64,000 nucleotides of DNA from Ascarosepion bandense (Eukaryota > Mollusca > Cephalopoda > Sepiida > Sepiidae). The DNA lies in contig JBBBDQ010001275.1 of NCBI GenBank assembly GCA_037127315.1, positions 2,318,501 to 2,382,500 on the forward strand, in the 5' to 3' direction. The notes under the pieces were generated by a model. It worked only from the letters and a program-made list of their open reading frames with translations. It searched no databases and was not told where the DNA came from. Position 1 is the first letter of the stretch. Each line of letters opens with the position of its first letter. This document shows positions 42,783-53,164 of the stretch, one piece after another. Both the position numbers and the translations under genes were made by a program.

Positions 42783-43015
42783 TTTTTTTTAATTATTTCA
42801 CCCCAAGCAAAATAATAATGTCAATAAGATATAACGGGTTACTGAGAGTGAAAGAAAATGACACTATAAAAACAGGATTCAGGAAAACAAAATGTTTTGA
42901 TTGACGAATTTAAATTTTTGAAAATCACAGTTGACTGGAAAGTAATAAGCTGGAAGGGAGTTCTATAGTACAAGAAAAGAAACTATACGAATAGAACGTA
43001 CAGTTACATCTAGCT
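42783..43015 (-). mobile_element. LINE-A2 3' end, degenerate
   Basis: Plus view: T8, aattatttcaccccaagcaa, aacgggttactgagagtg, then the reversed coding scrap around gggagttctatagtacaaga and tacagttacatctagctatt. Confidence 0.7.
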
Positions 43016-43044
43016 ATTTCAAAAGTAAATTGATGAGACCTTAC

Positions 43045-43350
43045 TGTCAATCTAGTCAGTCAGTTAAGTGCCATACGTGATACACGCTTGGGTGATCATG
43101 TCTCGAAAGAGAAGTTTATCCCGCAGTAGGTTGCCATTGCTTTCTGCAGTAGACTGGTTGCCGACCAAGGCTATAGAACCCAATCTGTCCTCTTATTTAA
43201 CCCTATAACTGGAAGGAATAAATGGATTAATACCTTTCCCAAGGGTATTTGCGTGTAAGTGAATGCAATGAATTCAGCTAGAATTCGAACTCGGCTCCCC
43301 GATTTCTCATTCCGAGCCGATATCCAATGAGCCACAATGCACATTAGATG
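43045..43350 (-). mobile_element. SINE-1 (tRNA-derived), near full length
   Basis: cagtcagttaagtgccatac, gatacacgcttgggtgatca, a shortened hairpin (tgtctcgaaagaga), cccgcagtaggttgccattg, aaggctatagaacccaatct, cctttcccaagggtatttgc, tagaattcgaactcggctcc (B box reversed) and ccgatatccaatgagccaca (A box reversed). Confidence 0.9.
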
Positions 43351-43404
43351 CTTAAATTAATTTGGTCAAAATCTAACAAGGCAACGGCCCTGTTTAAATA
43401 TTTA

Positions 43405-43715
43405 ATTGCATGAAAATACAAGATGGTGATTTGGAGACAAAGCACACAGATGCATTGTGGGATTTTTTCCTAGCCAATAAGATAAGCCACCTCTCCATCT
43501 CATCTGTTATATTTATGTTCTTTTTTGTCATCCCCCATCCCCAATTTATAGACAAAACACACAGATGCATGCTGGGATTTCTTCCTAGCTGATAAGATAG
43601 GCCACTTTTTGGTCTATTCCTTCACATTTCTGTTCTTTCTTGTCTTAAAGTCAGAACACTGCGAAGACTTGTCTATATCAATTTTGTTTGTTAACACCAT
43701 TCTTAGTTTGTGAAC
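43405..43715 (+). repeat. Repeat R, first block, copy 2 (internally duplicated)
   Basis: aaagcacacagatgcattgt, gggattttttcctagccaat recurs at 43555-43600 (aaacacacagatgcatgctg, ggatttcttcctagctgata). So the block is present twice here, against once at 23350. Confidence 0.65.
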
Positions 43716-43727
43716 CTCTTTTAACCG

Positions 43728-44012
43728 GATTTACTCCAAGCAAGGCAAGCAAAGCAAGAAAGGCACTAAAGACACATGTGGCTACTGAGTGTGGAAGAAT
43801 TTGGAAACTAAACATTAGTAAGGTTCAAGATCAATAGAAGAGTTATCAGGAAGATAGTGAAGAGCAACTGACATTGCATTTAAATTTTTAAAGTTTACAG
43901 TTAGCCAAAAAGCACCGTCAGAAGAGAGTGCTCCAGTGTGAGAAAAAAATCTATTAGCATAGAATTTACAGCTACATCTAGCCAATTCAACATTAATTTG
44001 GTACAACCTTGT
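43728..44012 (-). mobile_element. LINE-A2 3' end, degenerate
   Basis: Plus view: actccaagcaaggcaagcaa, agacacatgtggctactgag, then reversed coding scrap with atctattagcatagaattta and cagctacatctagccaattc. Confidence 0.7.
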
Positions 44013-44021
44013 TGCCAATAT

Positions 44022-44330
44022 AGCCACTCAGTTATATGCCATACATGCTTGGGCGATCATGTCTTGGAAGAATCGTGACTGACTGAACAGAAAGTTTTCC
44101 CACAGTAGGTTTACTATCAATTTCTGCAGTAGACTGGTTGCTAACTAAAGCTATAGAACCCAATCTGTCCTGCTGTTTAACCCATAGCTGGAGGAAAAAG
44201 CAACGGATTGATACCTTTCCCAAAGGTATTTGTGCAGAAATGAAGGCAATGAATTCAACTGGAATTCAAACTCAACTCACCGGTTTCTCTTCCGAGCTGA
44301 TATTCACTGCACCACAATGCACATCTGCTT
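44022..44330 (-). mobile_element. SINE-1 (tRNA-derived)
   Basis: ccactcagttatatgccata, cttgggcgatcatgtcttgg, gactgactgaacagaaagtt, gtagactggttgctaactaa, cctttcccaaaggtatttgt, ggaattcaaactcaactcac (B box reversed) and gatattcactgcaccacaat (A box reversed). Confidence 0.85.
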
Positions 44331-44439
44331 TTAAGTTCATGAAGTCTTGGTACCACAGTGAAGAGCTCATCTTGCCATTAAAGTATTCATAGAAAAATTA
44401 CAGGAAAACTAGTTTTTTTTTTTTGCCTCATTACTGTTG

Positions 44440-44600
44440 AGTTGCCTACTTTTTTTTGTACATATTATTTGCTTCATATTATTTTTGTCTTGTCCTTTTC
44501 TTTCTTTTGCTGTTGTTTATTGGAAACTTTGTCAATTCTATTTGTTGGGTATTTCTGCCAAATTCATTTAACCATGGCCAATTACTCTACACCTACACAA
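44440..44600 (+). repeat. Repeat R, second block, copy 2
   Basis: gcttcatattatttttgtct, tggaaactttgtcaattcta, tttgttgggtatttctgcca and atttaaccatggcc match 24120-24260. Blocks 1 and 2 are in the same order and orientation at both loci, here separated by LINE-A2 and SINE-1 insertions. Confidence 0.6.
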
Positions 44601-44609
44601 AGCTAAGAC

Positions 44610-45540
44610 CATGGAAATGTAAAAATGCAAACACGCTTGGCTATGTTATTCATTGTTTATTATTCATTCATGTTTTGTTTTATAACGTTGTTTAACATTG
44701 AAGAAATAAAGAATCTTTTCATGTCTCAAATTGAACACACTGAATAAAAAGAGAAAACCAAAATAAAATATCAAAGGTCATGATCATAATTTTAACAAAA
44801 ATATAGACATTATATTCCTTTGCTTATCTTTCCAGTAAATGATTTTAAATTCATTTGAGCTGTTCATTGATTCTATTCAGCAAAGGTGAGAAAGAACATG
44901 AATTATTGTTGCTGCCATGGAAAAATGCTGCAATGCTCCAGGAATTTTCTTTTTTTTTTCTTTTTTATTATAACAGTGCAGTATTTGATTTTACCTTCAA
45001 TGACCGAGACTGAATATTCCACTCTTAAACTAAGAATATATTAAATACTTCAGCAAAGCATACACAAGAATAAAACAACAAAATAACAAATCTACGTCTA
45101 CATTCCTGACAAATATCACAACAGCTACCAAAGAGCTCTATCTCAATTCTTTATCAATACTTACAGACAGACAAATTGTGAGATGGACAGACGAACGGAC
45201 ATATTTTTCATGAGAGTTCCAGAGCTTCAGGGTAAATTCTCTTACCAGATAGCGATAATATCTTGATTATGAATTTTATATTTGTAGATAAAAAAAATTA
45301 TTTTCTATGTTGAAAGTGACAATACAATGATGGATAATAGTTCTTGCATACAGGCCCCATCATAAAAGTAAACATTGAATATAAACTGGAACAACAATAA
45401 GAATTTATTTCCATCTTTATAAGTCTACCATTCATGCATGTGTCGCAGCCTGCTGCTCTTGTTTGTCATGATTTAAACAAAGGGGCAACCCTGACCTCAC
45501 CTTACCCTTTCTACCAAAAATCAGCAGCCAGAAAGATTCG
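44610..45540. other. No gene recognised
   Basis: AT-rich; no repeat partner, RNA or splice-bounded frame. Confidence 0.4.
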
Positions 45541-45915
45541 TTTGAAAGGCAGGATCAAAGTGTAGTATCTGTGCTCAGATACTCACTTTCTGCTTGCTAG
45601 CCACCTGCAGCACTCGTCACCTGGTGGTGGGGATGTCAGTTTGGAAGAGTTAAGACAAGCTTAGTACCCAGTTACTGTGTATGTGAGGGCTGGGTAATCT
45701 TTGACCAGCAACCCAAGCATACACACTCAGGTTCCTCACATAAAAAAGTGACATTATGTTACATTTTGCCTCAGTGGGGTAGGCTGGGTAAATAATGTCT
45801 TTTCTTATCCCAGAGAGCTTGATCAATGTGTAGTATCTGTATGTACACTATAGTACACTGTAGTATCTATATGTACACTACTTAAATACTCGCTTTCTGC
45901 TCTCCAGCCACCTCT
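45541..45915. repeat. Pair of direct repeats about 285 bp apart
   Basis: ggatcaaagtgtagtatctg, tactcactttctgcttgcta and gccacct at 45549-45606 recur as tgatcaatgtgtagtatctg, tactcgctttctgctctcca and gccacct at 45830-45912, the second with a short internal repeat (tgtacactatagtacactg). They might be eroded ends of a retroelement. Confidence 0.6.
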
Positions 45916-46605
45916 GGCTAGGAGTACACTTTGTTTGTGATCCTGCTTCCCACAGTTGATTCCTGGAGTGATTACATTTTAGTTTACAGCTTGTCCTGCT
46001 ACAGGTTTGACACTGCTTTGGAAGTGGAACAATCTACTCTGCCTGAGACCCATGGTCACTCCTGGAAAAGTAGAAGGCAAATGTCCCAATCCAATTGCTG
46101 TGGCCTGCATGTGCTAGTTCACAGTGATCCTGTTTAACAGCAACTGAATCTTGCAAAGAAAGCCAAACACATGCCAACCCACAGCTGAAGCACACACATG
46201 CTAGCTCTTCCATCTGTATGGGAGCAAACATGTGCTAGGTCACAGCCGAACCCATTCTCCTCAGACAACATTCCAGTTTGTGCCATTCCTGACTCTGCCA
46301 ACTACTGACAATGTTCCAGCCAGGCACTGACATTACTACTGATGATGTTCGAGCCCGAGCTGGTCCAGCCAATCACTGCCAACATTCTATTCTATGGCCT
46401 TACCCGATTTCTGATCACTTTCTTGTTTTTTATTATGATAAAATTGACAAGGATAAATTCTCCATGTTTGCCTCTATTTCCTCATTGTCTTTGGTGTTTT
46501 CCCACATACAACAAAAGCCCTGCAACACATGCCCTAAATCTGGTCCAGTGCTTCCGATATGGGTTTCCTGAACTGGTATCATGACTTTAGTCACTTTCCC
46601 ACCAC
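45916..46605. other. GC-richer patch with imperfect short repeats, no gene recognised
   Basis: Phrases of the type cacatgctag..cacag occur several times at 46100-46250 (tgcatgtgctagttcacagt, cacatgccaacccacagctg, aacatgtgctaggtcacagc). Base composition is clearly more GC-rich than the surroundings. Frames on both strands are open but unrecognised. Confidence 0.4.
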
Positions 46606-46609
46606 TTTA

Positions 46610-46633
<24 letters not shown>
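46610..46633. repeat. (TA)n microsatellite
   Basis: About 12 uninterrupted ta units next to the LINE-A2 tail. Confidence 0.95.
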
Positions 46634-46639
<6 letters not shown>

Positions 46640-46640
<1 letters not shown>

Positions 46641-46932
46641 TTTCCTTATGTAAAGCAGAAAAGCCACTCAGACACAAGGGGTTACTGGGTGAGAAAGAAT
46701 TAGAAACAGGAACAGGAAGAGAAAAGAGTCATCAGGAGGATACCAGAGAGCGATTGACATTGTATGTAAATTTTTGCAGATTTAAATTGGTCAGAAAGCA
46801 TGGAGCTGGAAGGGAGTTCAACAAGCAAAAAGTATGAGAAAGGAAACTGTTAGCATAATATTCATGGTTACATCTAGCAAGTTTAACTGCAAATTCATTA
46901 GATATTGACACCAGTCTCATACTGCGCTTAAA
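46640..46932 (-). mobile_element. LINE-A2, 3' end of ORF2 plus 3' UTR
   Basis: Minus strand: RLVSISNEFAVKLARCNHEY, YANSFLSHTFCLLNSLPAPC and FLTNLNLQKFTYNVNRSLVS to a stop near 46735. The 3' UTR ends reversed as aaagccactcagacacaagg, ggttactgggtgag. The frame is fully open, making this the best A2 copy. Confidence 0.85.
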
Positions 46933-47450
46933 TTCAAAAAGTCAAGGAACTATAGCAAAGAGCAATATTTATTTTGTGATAATAATACAAAAATATGGCA
47001 CAAGGCCAAAAGGGGATAAGGAAAGGATGGCCTTCTTCTGTCTTATAATTAAACTTAGCTAGCCATAACCACTGACCCAAACATACAACATTCCTTACAC
47101 CAAAACAACCCATTCTTGTTTGTCTGTGGGAGAGAAGGGAATAAAACAACAATTTGAAAGTCTAAACCCCAATGTGTATTTACAATATTATAAACTATTT
47201 ACAAAAAACTAATTAAGATAGTGTTAGTAATAAAAAAAAAATACAATCCTTAATTGTGGCAGAAACATCAATTAACTGGATGAAATCAATGCAGGACTTT
47301 AATACTATAAAACAATCAAAAATTTAACAACTCACTCAAACACACACTCAAACAAATTAACAGATACAAAAAAGTACCCAAAATACAAAAGGTGTCCCAA
47401 ATCTACCAGAGAACTGACATCTATGGACACCTAACAGGGGAGAGAGAATT
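46933..47450. other. No gene recognised
   Basis: A-rich. A minus frame at 46934-47152 (72 codons) is not recognised. Confidence 0.35.
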
Positions 47451-47453
47451 AAA

Positions 47454-47812
47454 CTAAGGAAAGTTAGGGCAAAAATAAAAGAGGCTAATGAGCTTATATC
47501 CCCGAGGTAAATAAACTCTGGAAGAAGCATCTAACTCCATGGCATCTACCAAGAACTTAACTTCTTTGATAAGATGTGCGTAACTATTGGCTCTCTCAAG
47601 AAACTCTATCATGTTGATGACATAATTCAGTCGGGACTTCCACCATGAAAGCAATTCCCCAGACACTCCATTGTCATTTTTGTTGTTACTATTGTCACTA
47701 TTCTTGGTTACTGAATTATTTTTTTTTATGGATTTTGGCCATTCTTGGCATCCATACATTCTTTTGTCTCAATATTTGGGTCATCATTTTCCTTGGTTAT
47801 ATTCTCAGTCAT
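47454..47812 (-). pseudogene. Unidentified ORF in two frames joined at an A run
   Basis: From the ATG at 47812-47810 a hydrophilic frame reads MTENITKENDDPNIETKECM and stops at TAA within a nine-A run. The overlapping frame continues to 47454 with an Asn-rich linker and then a helical part, LLSWWKSRLNYVINMIEFLE, followed by LIKEVKFLVDAMELD. The join at a homopolymer suggests one reading frame broken by an indel, in the genome or as a sequencing error. No family is recognised; the amphipathic helical C-terminus and hydrophilic start could be a retroelement gag or a host exon. Confidence 0.35.
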
Positions 47813-48285
47813 CACTGTTTTAGATTTTTTATTATGTAGGTCTTTTCTTTTTTGACTCAAAAATCTTTTTTAACATACTGATATTTGTCATTTTAAATAT
47901 ATTTTTTTAAGTTTTCTTTTTTTAATAAAACAACATACAATTAAATAAATCAATGCGAAAAGGAAAACTTTCTTTTTTTTAGATTACAACAGCAAAATAA
48001 GATAAATTATGAAAACAAAATACCACAAAAGAAAAATTAAAAAGAGTCACATATAAAAAGTTTACAAGTTTTATCACTTAATAAAATGGCTGACATAGCA
48101 CAAAAAGAAAGCAAATGAATTAAACAACAAACAAATTGTAGACAAAAAGTTAAACTAGAAACTAAAACAAAAAAGTCCAAAAAATTTGCCACATTAAATT
48201 CTTTGTTTAAAACCAGTTTATTTTGGGGAAAATTGTGAACTTTGCTGAAAATCATAAACTCTATTTCAGATTTTAGCCAAAAACC
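47813..48285. other. No gene recognised
   Basis: AT-rich with long A/T runs. Confidence 0.45.
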
Positions 48286-48287
48286 CA

Positions 48288-48515
48288 TGAAACTTCATGA
48301 TATATAGGCAACAAACTTTTAAACAGTATTTTGTTTAGGCAATAAACCATTAAATTGCATGGTGTTCAGGTAACAAGTCATTAAACTATATTATGTTTCA
48401 ACAACAAACAATTAAAATTGCATAGTGTTCAGGTAATAAACCACTGAACAGTATGTTCTTTAAACAACAAAGCATTAAACTACATCAGACTTTATGGCAA
48501 CTTAGCAACAAGTCA
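48288..48515. repeat. Degenerate minisatellite, about 38-45-bp units
   Basis: The phrases ggcaacaaacttttaaacag, ggcaataaaccattaaattg, ggtaacaagtcattaaacta, caacaacaaacaattaaaat, ggtaataaaccactgaacag and caacaaagcattaaactaca follow each other at intervals of about 38-45 bp. Confidence 0.75.
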
Positions 48516-49525
48516 ATTTCTTAAACAGAGGTGATTCCATGTAAATAAGGTTACATTAATCCTTAATTCTTATTTTTGGCTTACAAAGTAGTTAATCACT
48601 AACAAAATAAAATTATCAATTGTATAGGTTTATCATTTAAATTGCAAATTAAATTTATCAATGTTTTAAACAGTAAATTTTTTCCCCTTTTTCTATATTT
48701 TACACTTTCATCAAAGACAAACTCAGTCGATTTCATTGACATTCATCATTTCAATGAATTCTTTTCTGTAACACTCGTTTTACTGAATCAACATACAGAA
48801 CAAGACTTAGCTAAAATCATAAGTAACATAATTTGCTGGTGTCATCTGAGAGAGAGAGAAACAAAATTTTGGGAACCTATAATGAGGAACAAAAGCTAAG
48901 AGAAATTAACACTCACAGTGTGCATTGAAGGCAAGAGAAATAATGGAAAGCAACAGGTAATTGTTGAACATCCTGCCATCCCCGAGAATGGAATGCTCTA
49001 GATTATAAGAGACAGCGATGAGCGGTGCGAAGAGAAAGCAAGTGTCTTAGGCAAAGGCATTCTCTATTTGATAGTTTATTCCACTCCTCCTTGTTGATTG
49101 CTTATCTGTATCTTATTGTTAATTGTACAATAGTACAATAAATCCGTTATATCGTATTCCTGTGTCGAGTGCCATTCTTCTACTAATCTTCACACTGATA
49201 TTCTTTTCCTGGATATATCAGTAATCAACATGAAACATTTTTTGGGAATGAATGAAGGAATAAATATCACAAAAAACAAAAGAATCATAACAAGGTAGGA
49301 TCAGGGACGTGCTTGAAACTGGTGTTTGGTGACCATGGTTGGTGTCCTGTAGTGGATCAAATCAGTTGTGTCAATATGTTAGTCTCCATAGTTAATTTCA
49401 GACCAATATTCTAAAGTTGCCCTATCTCTTACTGAATATCAAATCAGCCATCTTTTCACAAGAATAATGGTTTTTTTTTGTAACATTAAATAACACAGTG
49501 TTCTATATTTGGTAAATTTATGGCC
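48516..49525. other. No gene recognised
   Basis: AT-rich; at 48840-49060 there are weak resemblances to LINE-B tail phrases (tcatctgagagagagagaaa, agagaaattaacactcac), too decayed to call. Confidence 0.35.
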
Positions 49526-49528
49526 TAC

Positions 49529-49580
49529 CTTATCAGCAAAGGAGAGAATGATGTAAGAGAGACTCCCTCAATCTTTGAAT
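49529..49580 (-). CDS. Candidate 52-bp exon, weak
   Basis: The minus strand has acceptor acatggttctgcag and donor aaggtaggcc. One frame is open (SKIEGVSLTSFSPLLI) with two bases over at each end. The acceptor has a poor pyrimidine tract, and the phase does not directly follow the exon at 51316-51346. No homologue recognised. Confidence 0.2.
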
Positions 49581-49599
49581 CTGCAGAACCATGTTCTTG

Positions 49600-51310
49600 C
49601 AAAAAAACTTCTTGCTGAAGAATTTGGGAGATAAAATAATAGGAAATCTCACCTTTTTCCCTAATTACTGATTCATCAATTGACAGGCCAATGAAAAGGT
49701 ACCACCTACTCCTTTTTTTTTTTTACTTTATTTTGTTGGACTTGTGACGATCAACTGACCCTATCAAATATATTGTATTTTATCAATATAAGTTTTTGTT
49801 CACCACTGCTGTAGCCAGGTATTGAACTCACTACTCTCTGGTTCAAATCACTGGATTTAACCAATGCTTTTATCCACTGGGCCATGTGTCCTAAAAGTTT
49901 TGGTTGAATCCAGTGACTTGTATCAAAAAGGTGTGAGTTCAATACCTACCCACAAAAAAAAAGTTGATTTAAAGGGAGTAACTTAGACATCCAGAAGTGG
50001 CGTGACTCTTGGAATGAGTACAATATACTTCAATATATTTTATATTATAAATACATTTACAACAACCTGTATGGCTGTTTTTATTTAGGATATCTATTTT
50101 TTTATTTTCCCAATCCGTAACCTTAACTCATTCTCCTCTATTTTGCAAATACAAAACAAAGAAAACTGAAGAACCATATTTGTCTACATCCTAAAGGGAC
50201 ATAGTTCATAGCGAGTTCAGTAGATACTTTAGTATCTCTGGTTTAGGAGTCACCAGATGCTCATGTCTCTTTGAGAGAGAACACAGAAAGATAATGTCAG
50301 AACTCTAGAGAATTCTGACTTGGAAAATTTATGCAGAAAATCAGCCCATTAATATTTTTTGGCTGCATTGTTATAGGATTGTTGCCTTGCTGTGTTGGTC
50401 AACTCTGATGAAAAACAGAAATTATTGGAAATAAATGATTATAAGACAATGGTGGCAGTTGCTCTTTTAGTTTTAACCAGATGCTCTGCAGTATAAAATA
50501 ATTTAAACAATACGCCCAACTCACACATGTCCCAAAACTAGTGACTGGATGTTGGTAGTGGTCTGGAAATTCTACATAATTATGTGAGAAAAGTTAGGGT
50601 TAAAATTCAAGAAATTCATGAAAAATTCATGAAAACCATTTGACTGTTAAAGAAATTTCATAACACCACCACTATGTCTAGAAATATGATATTTTCATAT
50701 ACCGATTATATCCTGTCAGCACTCCTACATTTTATAAAAAGAAACTTCAGCCAAACATCATCTTCAGTTCACCATCAACCACCAATCCAGTCATTCTTGT
50801 CAGAAGCAATGATCCAAAATGAACGATCCTTTTTAGGATAACACTTTTTACCAGCCACAAAACTGTCCGTTTCAGGACAATATTATTCATCAACAACAAA
50901 ACTGTCCTTCTCAGAACAACGCTTTTCTCAACCTCTACATGAAGATGCAGAAATATTTTTTGCCTAGTGCACTATAACCTTATTTTTATGTATTTTCTTT
51001 AATGAAAATAAACTTGGCAAAATATATATTTTTTTATTCAAGTCTTAATTTTGTTTGGTGTTGTCTTCCATCATCCAAATCTGTTTGTAGGCCAACATAC
51101 CCCCTCTAACATTTCTATAAAGAATACTGGAAAGCTATTATAAACCCCACCTGTAATTTTTAATTGGTTGAATTTTCATACACAATCTGCCTGTGTTATG
51201 GAGATGAATCATGCAGCTGGTGTACTTAGGACAATACTTCAATCAAATAAAATCATCCTCAGGATGGGTATCAAGTAAGGTACCAAACTCATTACTGTAA
51301 GAGAAAATCG
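49600..51310. other. No gene recognised; presumed intron
   Basis: A plus frame at about 50677-51000 (NMIFSYTDYILSALLHF, later SFSEQRFSQPLHEDAEIFFA, with one internal stop) is followed by AATAAA near 51007. The frame has no recognised motif, so I do not call a gene. Confidence 0.35.
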
Positions 51311-51315
51311 CCTAC

Positions 51316-51346
51316 CTTGAAAAAGAGTTTGCATTGTGTGTGTGGT
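51316..51346 (-). CDS. Candidate host exon, 31 bp
   Basis: The minus strand has acceptor tttccttaggcag with a ctaac branch-site match about 28 bases upstream, and donor caaggtaggc. In the phase set by the upstream exon it encodes DHTHNANSFS plus two bases. Function unknown. It is paired with 51432-51491 across an 85-bp intron. Confidence 0.45.
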
Positions 51347-51431
51347 CTGCCTAAGGAAAATTTTAAAAGATTGTTAGCCCACAAAGAGCAGGTACAAGTA
51401 TCAGAGAAGCTATGCTAATGTTTTTTCTTAC

Positions 51432-51491
51432 CTGTCTGGCATGGCCAATCAGAAAAATCACACAGTGAATAAAGGACATTGCTTTTGCTTA
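51432..51491 (-). CDS. Candidate host exon, 60 bp
   Basis: The minus strand has a strong acceptor (ctaaaatctttttgcccccag) and a consensus donor (gacaggtaaga). Only one frame is open, giving SKSNVLYSLCDFSDWPCQT with a split codon at each end, and it joins in phase to the 31-bp exon downstream. The intervening intron runs from gtaaga to a branch-like ctaac and aggcag. Two Cys and two Trp/Phe-Asp pairs suggest an extracellular module, but no domain can be named. Confidence 0.5.
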
Positions 51492-51662
51492 CTGGGGGCA
51501 AAAAGATTTTAGAGCTTGATGAGTGAATGCATTTCTGCTGTTGTGAGCAGAAGGTTGGATTTCTGACCCTGTTTTCATTACTATGTTGTTTGCTGGGTGG
51601 GTCACAACAGATTTACAATTGAACTTAGTGTTGGCACATGGAATATATTTTTCTCATTTGTT

Positions 51663-51870
51663 TCTACTGATCCCATTGGTTGATACCTAATCCCATTACA
51701 AGAAGATGAAGTCTTTCAGCTTCATTGACCTGATCTGTTTGTACAAAGAAATTCCATAATGTCTTAAGACTGTTTTCTTTTACCACTGCTTCTGGCTGAT
51801 ATTCATACCATTTCACTTTCACTTTGAAACCAAATTTACAGCAAACTTCTCTTATTAATCCGCTCATGTC
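51663..51870 (-). mobile_element. LINE-D fragment, ORF2 C-terminal region
   Basis: Minus frame: IREVCCKFGFKVKVKWYEYQ, PEAVVKENSLKTLWNFFVQ and TDQVNEAERLHLLVMGLG. The KWYE-x-PE...EN...LWDF..QTD pattern is the conserved C-terminal block of another animal LINE family. The following part is lost. Confidence 0.6.
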
Positions 51871-51899
51871 ATTGCTTAGACTCTTTCAGTGCCAACTTG

Positions 51900-52275
51900 G
51901 GATATTCACCAAGTCTATGGTTAACTGTTGGTCAGGTTCTTTTCACTACTGTATCACTATTCTTTAGTGCCATTATCTCAAACTTCCACTCTGAGGACTC
52001 ACCATACCGTGTTTATGGTGACAAACCATTTCAATTTCTTTCATGTTCCTTTGATAAGAATCAAGTTCTACTCAGCTTCTTTCCTTGAACTGTTATTTTG
52101 TGGAACAAACTTCTGAGAGAATGATTCCCTAAAAACTACAGTCTTAGTCTCATCATGTCCAGGGTCATTTGATACTTGTCAACATAATACTCTCTTACTT
52201 CTCTATACTGCTCCCATTCTGTAGCCTCTACCTTGAGTAGCCCTTAAACTATCAGTAAAAAAAAAAAAAAACACC
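51900..52275 (+). mobile_element. LINE-A-like 3' end, decayed
   Basis: LWNKLLRE near 52093-52120 and CSHSVASTLS near 52210-52245, with a 16-A run at 52257-52273, follow the order of the LINE-A end. The terminal block itself is eroded. Confidence 0.4.
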
Positions 52276-52429
52276 TATAAGGTGGAGGTTTTATATTCAA
52301 GAAGTGTGCAATGCTAGCGATGCTCAAAGGGAAGAAAAGTAATTCAGCTACTTAATCTGGGAATTCACAGAATATTGTTTAAACTGTTTAAGTGTCACAT
52401 GCTCCCCTTTGGAATGAAATTCAGCCATT

Positions 52430-53045
52430 AATTATGGTTTGGTTTGGTTTAAATTTAATGACGCATCAACCATTTTGGTCATTTAAGGGTCAGTCTTTGA
52501 ATATTGGGATCACATTTCTTTTTTAATATGGTTCAATTGTCTTAAAGTAATTGCACATGATTCATTAAAAAAAGGTTTTGTTGGTAACATTTTTCATTCA
52601 AAAAAGTTTTTGTTGGTAACATTTTTCATTAAAAAAAAGGTTTTGTTGGTCACATTTTTCAATCAAAAAAGGTTTTGTTGGTAACATTTTTCAATCAAAA
52701 AAGGTTTTGTTGGTAACATTTTTCAATCAAAAAAGGTTTTGTTGGTCATAATTTTCATTTAAAAAAGGTCCTGTTGGTAATAATTTTCATTTAAAAAAGG
52801 TCCCGTTGGTAACATTTTTTATTCAAAAAAAGGTTTTGTTGGTAAACATTTTCATAGCACTTTGACCCCAGTTTGGGGGTTAACTATTTACCCATAACTG
52901 TGACCCTAACAGGTGCTACCACCCTGGGTCAGGGTGGACCTTGGGAACAACAGCAATTAAGAGGTGTTTTCATGCCCCTCACCACCTCTGAATCAGAAGC
53001 CTTTCTGCCAGATGCAGGTTTATGGTCATACCCAGGACCCCATTA
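52430..53045 (-). mobile_element. Element Z copy 1 (retroposon) with 37-bp minisatellite tail
   Basis: Plus view: tail ggtttggtttggtttaaatt and gacgcatcaaccattttggt, then eight or so units of aaaaaaggttttgttggtaa plus catttttcaatc (about 37 bp, 52560-52850). The body follows: catagcactttgaccccagt, ttaactatttacccataact, accaccctgggtcagggtgg, ccttgggaacaacagcaatt, tgccagatgcaggtttatgg and tcatacccaggacccc. Copies at 53165 and 56240 share tail and body. Confidence 0.8.
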
Positions 53046-53164
53046 ATTATGATGCTTTAAAATGCAAAAAAAGTGAAGAACCTAACAACCAGCAGCTGAA
53101 ATCTTTCAGAAGAGTAAGGATTGCTAGAAGATAGCATTTGGAGAGCAATGCAGGAATACTAGAG

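Noticed and set aside
50677..51030. Plus-strand gene 3' end with AATAAA near 51007
   Set aside because: The frame has an internal stop, no recognised motif and no splice acceptor; AATAAA is frequent in AT-rich DNA.
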